A DNA stretch of 56,622 bases from a virus: positions 1 to 56,622 of IMG/VR virus record IMGVR_UViG_3300043399_000099. One strand, written 5' to 3'. This document shows positions 1-5,857 of the stretch, piece after piece; within the stretch, counting starts at the first letter, position 1, and each line of letters starts with the position of its first letter. The notes beneath the pieces were generated by a model. It had not been told where the DNA came from and made no database searches. It was given only the letters and a program-made list of their open reading frames with translations. The translations under genes and the position numbers were made by a program.

Positions 1-235
1 GAGCAGTTGGATCATTCATAACTTCAAACATACTGAATGCAGCCTTAACTCCAACATGGGCAATGAACTTCTTGGTAAGCTCAGCGATCTCATCCTCAAG
101 GCTAGTCACAATGTCCTTAGTGGAATATTTATCACTGTAGCCAGCCAGCTTCTTAGCTTGTACAAAATCACCCCGTGCCTCTTCAAAGAGGACAGAAAGA
201 AATCTCTGTTGGTTATCTGTAAGCTCTCTAGCCAT
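1..235 (-). CDS. terminase small subunit, partial (N-terminal part)
   Basis: This is the start of the small terminase gene. It begins with ATG at 235 on the minus strand and is cut by the left contig edge. It matches the complete copy at 56257-56619 except for one Lys for Asn change. It is the same locus seen twice because of the terminal redundancy, not a second gene. It shows that the lysis and small basic protein genes to its right lie directly upstream of the packaging genes in one minus-strand operon. Confidence 0.85.
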   Translation of the reverse strand, partial: MARELTDNQQRFLSVLFEEARGDFVQAKKLAGYSDKYSTKDIVTSLEDEIAELTKKFIAHVGVKAAFSMFEVMNDPTA

Positions 236-238
236 GTT
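1..238. repeat. terminal direct repeat, left copy
   Basis: The first 238 bases recur at 56385-56622 in the same orientation with one difference: T at 128 against G at 56512. This is either the overlap left when a circular or circularly permuted genome is assembled, or a real direct terminal repeat. It lies inside the small terminase gene, so the contig break is probably arbitrary. The mismatch changes an Asn codon (right copy) to Lys (left copy). Confidence 0.95.
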
Positions 239-239
239 C

Positions 240-605
240 TTATCCAATCGGAATAAAAGTTTCAGTTACAGTACAGGCAGCATCCAGCCTCATTGCGCTG
301 TTGCTTGTAGCCTTAACTTTTACAGTATCCCCCGGCTGCAATACAAGAGTTGCTCCTGTAAAAAGGATAAACTCCCCAATGGAAATATTCTTTCCACCAA
401 GGAGGTGGCAGATTTCACCATCTGTTGCAGTAGTCCAAGTCACATCAATAGAAGGACTGTCTGTCACACCAACAAGAAGAAGCATGGTCATTTCAGCTAC
501 ACAGTTTGCAGGACAAGTATAGAGAGTGTAGTTAGTCCCACTTACTGTGCAGCTTATATGTAGACTTCTTGATCTAGCTGGTTTACCCTGAGATACAAGT
601 GTCAT
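240..605 (-). CDS. putative structural protein, small beta-rich
   Basis: This is a 121-residue protein of unknown function. The sequence is rich in Thr, Val and Ala with an alternating beta pattern. Its second half resembles a small beta-sandwich of the kind found in head or tail accessory proteins, with segments such as TLVLQPGDTVKVKA. It has no signal peptide or catalytic motif. It lies 4 nt from the small terminase start and 3 nt from the preceding basic protein gene, so it belongs to the late operon. A virion or head-completion role is inferred from position only. Confidence 0.6.
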   Translation of the reverse strand: MTLVSQGKPARSRSLHISCTVSGTNYTLYTCPANCVAEMTMLLLVGVTDSPSIDVTWTTATDGEICHLLGGKNISIGEFILFTGATLVLQPGDTVKVKATSNSAMRLDAACTVTETFIPIG

Positions 606-608
606 TAG

Positions 609-1088
609 TTACCCTTTGTACTTAGAAAATCCACCGCCAGAGAGAATATCCCCCAGTTTTTGGAAAGGATTCTTTGCAGTGGGCTTTGTGGTAGTTTTAG
701 TGATAGCGGTTACTTTTGGTCTATTGGCTGCACGACTCTTTTCACGAGCAGCTTTAGCATCTGCCTTAGCTTTCTCCATCATGCTCATCTTAGGTGCTAC
801 CTTACCAGCAACACTACGAGATGCACCACTCAAGCTTGGAGCAGCTTTCTGACCAGAGATTTCTGCAGCTTTAGCAGGACGTTTTGCAGCAGAAGAAACT
901 TTAGGTATAGCACCTGAGGCTGAGTTTAGTCCAGCAGGTTTAGCTTTTGGTTTTGTCCCTGTAGCTGAGGCAGCTTGCTTTTTATCATCAGCTCTATCTG
1001 TAGAGTAAGACTTACCTTGCCACATGAAGGTTTTACCAGCACCTTTCTCTTTACGAGCAGCAGCGAAGGCTTCCTTAAATGTTGCCAT
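609..1088 (-). CDS. Lys/Ala-rich basic protein, possible virion DNA-associated protein
   Basis: This 159-residue protein is very rich in Lys and Ala. The N-terminus (MATFKEAFAAARKEKGAGK, then an aromatic WQGKSY stretch) resembles a small conserved N-terminal module of marine phage proteins. The rest is low-complexity, with repeated AKA, KPK and TKTTTK segments, and is probably disordered. It is the first of four consecutive strongly basic small proteins transcribed towards the terminase genes. A role in neutralising packaged DNA is an inference from charge and location. No known fold was recognised. Confidence 0.65.
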   Translation of the reverse strand: MATFKEAFAAARKEKGAGKTFMWQGKSYSTDRADDKKQAASATGTKPKAKPAGLNSASGAIPKVSSAAKRPAKAAEISGQKAAPSLSGASRSVAGKVAPKMSMMEKAKADAKAAREKSRAANRPKVTAITKTTTKPTAKNPFQKLGDILSGGGFSKYKG

Positions 1089-1090
1089 AA

Positions 1091-1321
1091 TTACTTCTTA
1101 CCCTTCTTAGCCATACCCTTGGCTTTGGCCATGCCACCTTTAGCCATACCCATAGGCTTCTCTGCCATACCACCATATGCCATACCTTTAGTTTTAGCCA
1201 TACCACCTTTAGCCATACCAGTCTTAGGTAGCATGATTGGGGTGCCGGGTTTCTTTGGCATAGGGATAGGCTTCTTCGAGATAGGTGCAGGCTTCTTTGG
1301 CATTGGAGTAGGTTTAATCAT
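1091..1321 (-). CDS. basic Gly-Met-Ala-Lys repeat protein
   Basis: This 76-residue low-complexity protein has two parts. Residues 1-33 contain three PMPKKP-like proline and lysine repeats. The remainder is built of GMAKGGMAK-like repeats. It has almost no acidic residues. The repeats resemble the GGMA-rich tracts in phage virion proteins, including the large protein at 48197-52102 of this genome. It is packed between two other basic genes with 2-nt gaps, which supports real translation. Function is unknown; nucleic-acid binding is a guess from charge. Confidence 0.6.
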   Translation of the reverse strand: MIKPTPMPKKPAPISKKPIPMPKKPGTPIMLPKTGMAKGGMAKTKGMAYGGMAEKPMGMAKGGMAKAKGMAKKGKK

Positions 1322-1323
1322 AA

Positions 1324-1506
1324 TTATTTCTTCCCTTTGATTTTGCCAGCTTCACTTAAAGCTATGGCGATTGCTTGTTTCCGACTCTTTACAACTCGTG
1401 CTTTCTTTGGCCCCTTAGGGTCAACACCAGAGTGTAACTTTTTATCCTTGAACTCACCTAGAACCTTGGCGATCTTGGCTTGTGCTTTGGTGGGTTTCTT
1501 AGCCAT
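1324..1506 (-). CDS. DUF6496-like small basic protein
   Basis: This 60-residue Lys-rich protein has the pattern I associate with DUF6496: an AKIAKVLGEFK segment, an LHSG motif and a conserved SRKQAIAIALSEAGK C-terminus. Homologues occur in phages and bacteria and have no established function. The final helix is amphipathic and basic. Its start codon overlaps the stop of the 126-residue gene upstream by 1 nt, showing tight operon packing. The family assignment is from memory of the motif. Confidence 0.7.
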   Translation of the reverse strand: MAKKPTKAQAKIAKVLGEFKDKKLHSGVDPKGPKKARVVKSRKQAIAIALSEAGKIKGKK

Positions 1507-1886
1507 TAGGATTTCTTTCTAAACTTAGCTGTCTTAGCTGCGATAGCCTTGGGCTGCTTTACAAACTGTTTACCTGCTGCAGTTCCAGCACGTTTTGCTT
1601 TAGTGGTAGCAGCATACTCAGAATCGGAAAGAGCTTCCCTAGCTTTCTTTGGGAGATAGCGTTCACCTGTCTTGTTGGAAGGCTTACCACTCTTTGTACC
1701 CCAGTCCTCTTTAGTCCACTTAGTCATAGACTTTTGAGCTTTGGTTTTCTCACCAGTGTACTTTCCACCAGCATCTTTATAGAGCTTACCTGCAAGTTGC
1801 ATTGCTCTGGCAGAATGTTCTCCACCCATCTTAGCTTTGGCCTTAGCCTTAGACTTTTCCCAGAGGGCTTCGTTAGTCCTGCCCAT
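1506..1886 (-). CDS. DUF5872-like basic protein
   Basis: This 126-residue basic protein has a C-terminal half that fits DUF5872: KWTKEDWGTKSGKPS, a RYLPKKAREALS core, then TTKAKRAG and GKQFVKQP motifs. Related proteins are known from phages and large DNA viruses. Their function is not established. The N-terminal 60 residues are Lys/Ala-rich. It precedes the DUF6496-like gene with a 1-nt overlap. The grouping of DUF5872- and DUF6496-like proteins with other basic proteins suggests a shared virion or DNA-compaction role, which is inference. Confidence 0.7.
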   Translation of the reverse strand: MGRTNEALWEKSKAKAKAKMGGEHSARAMQLAGKLYKDAGGKYTGEKTKAQKSMTKWTKEDWGTKSGKPSNKTGERYLPKKAREALSDSEYAATTKAKRAGTAAGKQFVKQPKAIAAKTAKFRKKS

Positions 1887-1888
1887 AG

Positions 1889-2287
1889 TTAATCTTCTTC
1901 TTCTTCTTCGTATTCAGCCATAGGATCATTGCTTTCCCATGCTTGGCATACACGTAGGTTGTGGCAGATAAAGTCAAACTTCTTGCAGTAGCCACGGCCA
2001 CCACCAGTTGCATCAAACTCGTTGAAAGGAATCTGTTCCAAAGCTTTGAGCATCTTTGGGGTATCCACGAAGTATTCGCAGTTAGCACAAAGTTGGCGAC
2101 GAGCTTGTTTCTCCTCGATGTTCCAGACCTTAGCGATCTCAGACCAGAAGGGTGCGTTATCTCCGGGCTTCTCAGAGCCTTCTTCAGGCCCAAGCGTCCA
2201 GTATTCCGCAAGCCATTTGGTAATCTCAAGATTCTCTTTAGCTGTTGGAATCTCTTCAGTTGGAATCATCAGTCCAAGCATTGTCAT
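1889..2287 (-). CDS. cysteine-cluster protein, possible metal binding
   Basis: This 132-residue protein has a cysteine cluster in its second half: CANC near residue 68, then GYC, FICH and RVC spaced through about residues 100-116. It ends in a poly-Glu tail (EYEEEEED). The five cysteines suggest a bound Zn ion or an iron-sulphur cluster. Similar Cys-rich small proteins occur in marine phages without assigned function. It sits 45 nt downstream of the DUF6321-like gene in the late operon. A HiPIP-like fold is possible but unproven. Confidence 0.65.
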   Translation of the reverse strand: MTMLGLMIPTEEIPTAKENLEITKWLAEYWTLGPEEGSEKPGDNAPFWSEIAKVWNIEEKQARRQLCANCEYFVDTPKMLKALEQIPFNEFDATGGGRGYCKKFDFICHNLRVCQAWESNDPMAEYEEEEED

Positions 2288-2332
2288 TTAACCTTATTTA
2301 TATTAAAAGCTTCTATTACCACTTAAGTCAAC

Positions 2333-2626
2333 TCACCACTTCACTCGGTGACTCCAGAATTTTGCAGATAGCTTGGTCGTTGGCTTACCTTGAGCGTTAT
2401 GTCTAGCATAGTAGCTCTTTTTTCTTGCTTTATCCTCAGCAGATTTAGGATTATCCCCTGCACCTACCACACCTTGTTGTCCAAAACGTACAAGTTTGTA
2501 CTTTTCGCCCTCTTTAGCCATCACAACATGAGATTTAGTGGGGTGAGAAGGGGTTTTCTTGGGTTTATTTACACCAGATACGCCTATTTCCGCCATTTTA
2601 TTTTTGATACGAGGTGGGACAGCCAT
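2333..2626 (-). CDS. DUF6321-like phage protein
   Basis: This 97-residue basic protein has a conserved block typical of DUF6321: KPKKTPSHPTKSHVV, then LVRFGQQGV, GAGDNP, a KSYYARH segment and a C-terminal FWSHRVKW. Homologues are widespread in marine phages near structural genes. Their function is unknown. The start overlaps the end of the spanin gene by 43 nt. The spacer downstream (2288-2332) is AT-rich and may hold a weak promoter for the next gene. I saw no well-spaced consensus there. Confidence 0.7.
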   Translation of the reverse strand: MAVPPRIKNKMAEIGVSGVNKPKKTPSHPTKSHVVMAKEGEKYKLVRFGQQGVVGAGDNPKSAEDKARKKSYYARHNAQGKPTTKLSAKFWSHRVKW

Positions 2627-3009
2627 AGATAAATCCTATTTCCGATGTATTGTGGTGTTGGTAGTACCCATGCTATCATCAACATTACGATAAGCCACGG
2701 GGAAGTCTCGTTGATTACAACATTTTCAACAGATTCAGTCTTAACCCTGTTATCTTGTGCTTGAATCTGCTCAACTCTATTGCTATGACCCTCAATCTTA
2801 TCAATCTTTTGATCACCACTAGTCTCTGACGTACCTATCGTTTGGGTTGCTACCTTAGCCACTTGAGTATTAGCTGCTACGTTTGGCCCCGCCCCCGTCA
2901 GGAGCTTCATTGGTAGGCTGCTGCAACTGCTTAGCCCAACTATCAAGACCAAAGGCAGCACCAAGGAACGCAAAGATAGGCCACACAAGGATTTCGACAA
3001 TGTTAGCAT
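2584..3009 (-). CDS. putative unimolecular spanin (lipoprotein with C-terminal membrane segment)
   Basis: This 141-residue protein combines an N-terminal lipoprotein signal (hydrophobic LVLPLVLIVG followed by the lipobox LSSC, Cys at about 29) with a C-terminal hydrophobic segment (WLIVMLMIAWVLP) and a basic tail. That is the layout of u-spanins, which tether outer and inner membranes and fuse them during lysis. The segment after the lipobox (SSLPMKLLTGAGPNVAANTQ) matches the spanin2-type proteins of alphaproteobacterial phages. Its 5' end overlaps the upstream membrane protein gene by 140 nt, an arrangement reminiscent of nested Rz/Rz1 genes. Confidence 0.8.
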   Translation of the reverse strand: MLTLSKSLCGLSLRSLVLPLVLIVGLSSCSSLPMKLLTGAGPNVAANTQVAKVATQTIGTSETSGDQKIDKIEGHSNRVEQIQAQDNRVKTESVENVVINETSPWLIVMLMIAWVLPTPQYIGNRIYLWLSHLVSKIKWRK

Positions 3010-3079
3010 CCTTCACCTCAACGACATAAGCCAGCCAGATCAGAAGGGCTACGGCAACTTCTCTCTTGTAGGTCTTCAC
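2870..3079 (-). CDS. small membrane protein of the lysis cassette, possible holin
   Basis: This 69-residue protein has two predicted membrane segments, near residues 8-22 and 28-45, followed by a polar tail. It lies between the coiled-coil membrane protein and the spanin, directly downstream of the M15 endolysin, so a holin role is reasonable. It overlaps its upstream neighbour by 4 nt (ATGA). Its 3' part is also read in another frame as the start of the spanin. The holin call rests on topology and context only. Confidence 0.65.
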   Translation of the reverse strand: MKTYKREVAVALLIWLAYVVEVKDANIVEILVWPIFAFLGAAFGLDSWAKQLQQPTNEAPDGGGAKRSS

Positions 3080-3312
3080 TTGATCAGTCCACCATTGATG
3101 ACCCAGACAACTGCAGCAGATATAAATCCTCCAACAACAAACAGTAGTGACTTGTCACGAAGTTCGGTTCTACGCTTCTCCGATGCACTCATATTCTCCA
3201 CTGTCTTATTCAGAACAGCGATAGTCAGATTGAGTTCATTGATGGTTGCACAGAGTCTGGCAATTTCTTCTTCCAGTCTCTCAACTCGCCTAAGCGTATC
3301 TTCCTCGGCCAT
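3076..3312 (-). CDS. coiled-coil membrane protein, holin- or XhlA-like
   Basis: This 78-residue protein has an N-terminal heptad-rich coiled coil (about residues 5-45: RRVERLEEEIARL, then LNLTIAVLNKTVENM). One C-terminal membrane segment follows (LLFVVGGFISAAVVWVI). This topology resembles XhlA or hemolysin-type phage membrane proteins. It starts 1 nt inside the end of the M15 endopeptidase gene. It could be the holin, or a partner controlling the other membrane protein. Confidence 0.65.
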   Translation of the reverse strand: MAEEDTLRRVERLEEEIARLCATINELNLTIAVLNKTVENMSASEKRRTELRDKSLLFVVGGFISAAVVWVINGGLIK

Positions 3313-3719
3313 TACTTATAGACCTTTGCAGATAGTTGATGATGGGGTGCATCCCAGCCCCAGTCCCATCCATGTTCCATCTCAATGTCTAAGTCTTTGG
3401 CAGCTTGCTTCATAGCTTCATAGATTGGCTTGTACGCATCCCAGTCATCTGAGTTAGGGATACCATCAACATCATGATCCCCTTTGTAGGGATGTGGGTG
3501 TAGGTCTACAGCATGGCCAGTAAGGTGACGAGAGTTCATGGTACGAGAAGCACCACTGGCTACCAGCCGCTTCTGACGCTCTAGGCTACGCACACCTTCA
3601 CCAACTGTAAAGTCTTGAGTGGTAGTTGTGATAGCCTTCTCGACCACCTTAATGAGATCAGCGTGGACACCCTTAAGGTTCTCTCTGGATTTTGCCCCAA
3701 GACTAAAGCTCATTCCCAT
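3312..3719 (-). CDS. M15-family D-Ala-D-Ala/L-Ala-D-Glu endopeptidase (endolysin)
   Basis: This 135-residue peptidoglycan peptidase is the main lysis enzyme candidate. It shows the M15/VanY zinc motif: SRHLTGHAVDLHP at residues 63-75, giving His65 and Asp72, and a second zinc-ligand block WDAPHHQLS at 122-130. The upstream GEGVRSLERQ segment is also typical. It acts in the periplasm on peptide stems. No signal peptide is visible, so export would depend on a holin. Two Met codons (positions 1 and 3) are possible starts. Confidence 0.9.
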   Translation of the reverse strand: MGMSFSLGAKSRENLKGVHADLIKVVEKAITTTTQDFTVGEGVRSLERQKRLVASGASRTMNSRHLTGHAVDLHPHPYKGDHDVDGIPNSDDWDAYKPIYEAMKQAAKDLDIEMEHGWDWGWDAPHHQLSAKVYK

Positions 3720-3952
3720 TCCCTTTTTCGTTCTGGTTCAAAGACATCTCGTTTCTTAAGATGCCCTTCAAGATACATTGCTCTCTCAACTCTATCCAAA
3801 CTATACCTAACGCCAGTAGCTTGATGAATCGCTTCTCGAACATAGAACACATCAGAACGAGGGATGTGTACCCGTTGTAGAACCTTTTCGTCACCAGCAG
3901 CAAGTGCCTTGTAGAACTGACCTAGTACGTCTTCATCTGAGAAATACTTCAT
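3710..3952 (-). CDS. conserved hypothetical protein, first gene of the late operon
   Basis: This 80-residue, mostly helical protein has no recognised domain. Conserved-looking features are the N-terminal YFSDEDVLGQFYKALAAGD, the HIPRSDVFYVR block and a C-terminal MYLEGHL. Similar proteins occur next to lysis genes in roseophages. It is the first minus-strand gene after the divergent spacer, with a promoter-like TTGACT-N16-TATAAC immediately upstream. A GGAG lies 11 nt before the ATG, so translation may be weakly initiated or leaderless. It overlaps the endolysin by 10 nt. Confidence 0.7.
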   Translation of the reverse strand: MKYFSDEDVLGQFYKALAAGDEKVLQRVHIPRSDVFYVREAIHQATGVRYSLDRVERAMYLEGHLKKRDVFEPERKREWE

Positions 3953-3957
3953 CCGTA

Positions 3958-3985
3958 GTTATACTCCAAGTGTCTCCATAGTCAA
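3958..3985 (-). promoter_or_regulatory. candidate sigma70-type promoter of the late operon
   Basis: On the minus strand TTGACT (3985-3980) is followed after 16 nt by TATAAC (3963-3958). The -10 lies only 5 nt before the ATG of the first late gene, so a transcript from it would be nearly leaderless. The same TTGAC-N16-TATAAC architecture recurs before the capsid gene at 47288-47261, which supports a functional signal. Confidence 0.5.
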
Positions 3986-4140
3986 GCTTTATCTTGAATG
4001 AACGACAATACAAATTATTTTCTAGAGGGTACTTGAAATTTGCTTTCTCCTACCTACGTATATACTTAATGATATACATGATGTTCTACCTCATGCTTCC
4101 TTATGTTTTTCCTATATTTATATATAAGAATAAGTAATAC

Positions 4141-4208
4141 TTAAGGTATCATTATGAAAGCATAAGGTAGCTTAGGGTAGCTTAAGGTACCTTTATGAGT
4201 ACCTTATG
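4141..4208. repeat. TAAGGTA iteron cluster in AT-rich DNA
   Basis: The heptamer TAAGGTA occurs three times directly (in 4141-4149, 4172-4179 and 4181-4189) and once inverted (TACCTTA, 4200-4206) within 70 bp. TAAGGTAC (4183-4190) and GTACCTTA (4199-4206) form an 8-bp inverted repeat. CATAAGGTA (4171-4179) pairs with TACCTTATG (4200-4208). The flank at 4100-4140 is almost pure A+T and could be an unwinding element. Confidence 0.7.
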
Positions 4209-4316
4209 TCTCTCATGATGTATCTCATCATGTATCTCTTTAAGTATACTTAAGTAAAATACCCGCGATCCACCCTTTTGTCAATACCCTATTTCAAATA
4301 AATTAGAAGAAATGTA

Positions 4317-4499
4317 CTAGGCTTCCCATGTGGGACTCTTCGAGATTGACTTAAGGAAGGTTCTGCGGGAGATACCTAAGCTTTGACCTTGGTGAATCAC
4401 CCGCCATCTGGTGTACAGCCCTAAGATAGCTAAAAGCGCCACGGAGAGAGTTGCCAGATGGGGTCTAATGGTTTTTGTAGGTGAGGGTAGCCGAGACAT
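4317..4499 (-). CDS. doubtful small ORF with a hydrophobic segment
   Basis: A 60-codon open frame runs on the minus strand within the divergent spacer. The peptide is basic with one hydrophobic stretch (LATLSVALLAILGLY). The upstream sequence has no clear ribosome binding site. An inverted repeat (4404-4411 with 4454-4461) runs through it. I consider structured regulatory DNA or RNA at least as likely as a protein. Confidence 0.2.
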   Translation of the reverse strand: MSRLPSPTKTIRPHLATLSVALLAILGLYTRWRVIHQGQSLGISRRTFLKSISKSPTWEA

Positions 4500-4576
4500 C
4501 TAGAGGCTCTGTAGGGTGCCTCCTAGGGCTTCTACAACTGTGGTGTCAGGATACCGTGTATGTGTGGATCATACTG

Positions 4577-4609
4577 GTGTTAACCATGTGACCTCTTTCT
4601 GGTTAACAC
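4577..4609. repeat. GTGTTAACC/GGTTAACAC inverted repeat
   Basis: Nine-base arms (4577-4585 and 4601-4609) flank a 15-nt loop. The 8-mer GGTTAACA within the arms also forms the palindrome just upstream of the tRNA gene at 10975-10991. The two places may share a binding factor. No T-run follows, so it is not a standard terminator. Confidence 0.55.
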
Positions 4610-4863
4610 TTATTGGTTTCCCTAATTTCTGGCAGAGTGTGTATACGCTAACGTGACACCCCCGTATGGCCCATGCCCGCCCCCCTGATCCGCCCGGATA
4701 GGCATAGGTACAGGGCTTCGCCCCAGAATGTTTGTCTTCGGGATGCCAACACATTGATTTTCAACAACAAAATACAGAATGAATCTTTATGCTTTACCGA
4801 AGGTAGGGGAGTTTTTGGTGGGGTTTCCCACATCATGCCGCAATGCAGCGAAAGCATGAACGT

Positions 4864-4906
4864 CATCATGCCATCATCATGTCATCATCATGCCAGCATC
4901 ATCATG
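4864..4906. repeat. CATCATCATG iterons
   Basis: CATCATG (4864-4870) is followed by three CATCATCATG copies at 4872-4881, 4883-4892 and 4897-4906. The first three copies start 8-11 nt apart, about one helical turn. Related CATCATG words occur at about 4830 and 4226. Such spacing is typical of iterons bound by an initiator or regulator. It could also be simple trinucleotide slippage. Confidence 0.6.
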
Positions 4907-4991
4907 TTCGCTTTTCCTTGCGCATTATGCTCGCCAAAAGATTGCCGTCTCACAGCTCCCCTTTTCGTCCCCTCTCCCTTTAGGGAGGATA

Positions 4992-5008
4992 TGTCGGATC
5001 GTCCGACA
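4992..5008. promoter_or_regulatory. early-region palindrome copy 1 (TGTCGGA-TCG-TCCGACA)
   Basis: This is a perfect 7-bp-arm palindrome with a 3-bp spacer. It lies 126 nt upstream of the first early gene and next to another small inverted repeat, CTCCCT-TT-AGGGAG (4974-4987). It is one of five copies with a conserved 5' flank (GATAT) and 3' flank (AGRT). Confidence 0.75.
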
Positions 5009-5134
5009 GGTCAGCCTTTTGGCCCACTACCTTCGGTAAAATAGGGCTTGACAGCGGTTTCGTTTTGAGGTTTTGTTAATAGGCCAAGTCGGCAAATCAC
5101 TTGAAACACCCCAAAGGGGAAACGGAGAAAAATC

Positions 5135-5722
5135 ATGGCTAACATTGCTAACGTAGTTATCGCTTCGGATTCTGTCGTTATGGTCGGCAAGAAAAAATTC
5201 ACCCTTGATGCAGCGGTCAAGCATGCCGTTGCCGTCTATGATGCCATGTGGTTGCTTCAAGAGAAGCAGTTGGGTCACTACAAGGAAATCGGGGAAATCC
5301 TCCTAGGATTGCAAAGCCTGTTTGGCGACAACAAGGTTGCCTTCGGCAAGTATCTTGAGGGTTCTGACCTTGGTCAGATGTCACGTCAGGATCGTTCAGA
5401 TGCCATGTTCCTCGCCGCAAACTGGACTAAAGTCCAGCAAATGAACAAAAGCGGTGCATTGGATACTCTTGGAGTATCGGCAATCCGTAAGCGTCTCAAA
5501 GCTGCCGAAGGCAAAGGTTCCAATGGGGCTGGAAAGCGGAAAGAGGATCAGGCCGTATCCCCTAAAGGGGAAACCGAAGGTGATGCAGCCCCTAAGGCAA
5601 AGCCTTTGGCTGTACAGAACGAGGCTGAATTGGCCGCTATGGTGATGCAGATTATCGTAGATAATAAGTTCAACATGACTGTGTTTGCCAAGGCTCTGGC
5701 AGAACTGCGGAAGGGGGCGTAA
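5135..5722 (+). CDS. conserved hypothetical protein, possible DNA-binding regulator (DUF3102-like pattern)
   Basis: This 195-residue protein is the first gene of the early operon. Residues 40-120 are helical, with a segment (GHYKEIGEILLGLQSLF, then FGKYLEG and MSRQDRSDAMFLA) that resembles DUF3102- or KfrA-like phage and plasmid proteins, often DNA binding. A Lys/Glu/Pro linker at 125-155 is followed by a C-terminal helical domain. GGAG at 5124-5127 is the ribosome binding site. A hairpin spans its stop and a terminator follows, so it can be transcribed alone. A regulatory role is inference from position. Confidence 0.7.
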   Translation: MANIANVVIASDSVVMVGKKKFTLDAAVKHAVAVYDAMWLLQEKQLGHYKEIGEILLGLQSLFGDNKVAFGKYLEGSDLGQMSRQDRSDAMFLAANWTKVQQMNKSGALDTLGVSAIRKRLKAAEGKGSNGAGKRKEDQAVSPKGETEGDAAPKAKPLAVQNEAELAAMVMQIIVDNKFNMTVFAKALAELRKGA

Positions 5723-5759
5723 GCCCCCCACTACCTCACCCACATCATAGCACTGCATT

Positions 5760-5779
5760 AACCCCTACGGGGGTTTTTG
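5760..5779 (+). terminator. rho-independent terminator after the first early gene
   Basis: AACCCC-TACG-GGGGTT forms a 6-bp stem followed by a run of T. A second G/C hairpin (GGGGGC-GTAA-GCCCCC, about 5714-5729) covers the stop codon just upstream. Confidence 0.75.
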
Positions 5780-5803
5780 TCGTTAGTGCAAAGCACTAGG
5801 ATA

Positions 5804-5820
5804 TGTCGGACGATCCGACA
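5804..5820. promoter_or_regulatory. early-region palindrome copy 2 (TGTCGGA-CGA-TCCGACA)
   Basis: This perfect palindrome lies between the terminator and the ribosome binding site of the 23-codon membrane peptide gene. It is followed 6 nt later by ATCCCC-TTTA-GGGGAT (5827-5842), a second small hairpin. Confidence 0.75.
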
Positions 5821-5857
5821 GATAGCATCCCCTTTAGGGGATAGATTGGAGAACGAT

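Larger units (their letters stand above)
3953..5134. other. divergent intergenic control region, candidate replication origin
   Basis: These 1,182 bp separate the minus-strand late operon from the plus-strand early operon and hold no convincing gene. The left third is strongly AT-rich (about 4000-4320) with TAAGGTA and CTTAAG motifs. The middle holds inverted repeats (CCATCTGG at 4404-4411 with CCAGATGG at 4454-4461; GTGTTAACC at 4577 with GGTTAACAC at 4601). The right third holds CATCATCATG iterons and the first TGTCGGA palindrome. A TTGACA at 5048-5053 precedes the first early gene but has no good -10 at 16-18 nt. Confidence 0.7.

Noticed and set aside
1-235. A second small terminase gene
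   Set aside because: It is the same locus as 56257-56619 seen again because the contig ends overlap.
240-605. Plus-strand open frames over the minus-strand gene block (for example 234-563)
   Set aside because: They are shadows of minus-strand genes; the minus-strand frames have tight operon spacing and protein-like composition.
4864-4906. CATCATCATG repeats considered as CRISPR
   Set aside because: Units are 10-11 bp with one to four bases between them, far too short for repeat-spacer structure.
4673-5044. 123-codon open frame on the plus strand in the divergent spacer
   Set aside because: It reads through the CATCATCATG iterons and palindrome copy 1, has no ribosome binding site, and the peptide (His-, Met- and Cys-rich, low complexity) has no protein-like pattern.
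5048-5053. TTGACA as a promoter for the first early gene
   Set aside because: No acceptable -10 hexamer lies 16-18 nt downstream; GTTAAT is 21 nt away. Not listed as a promoter.
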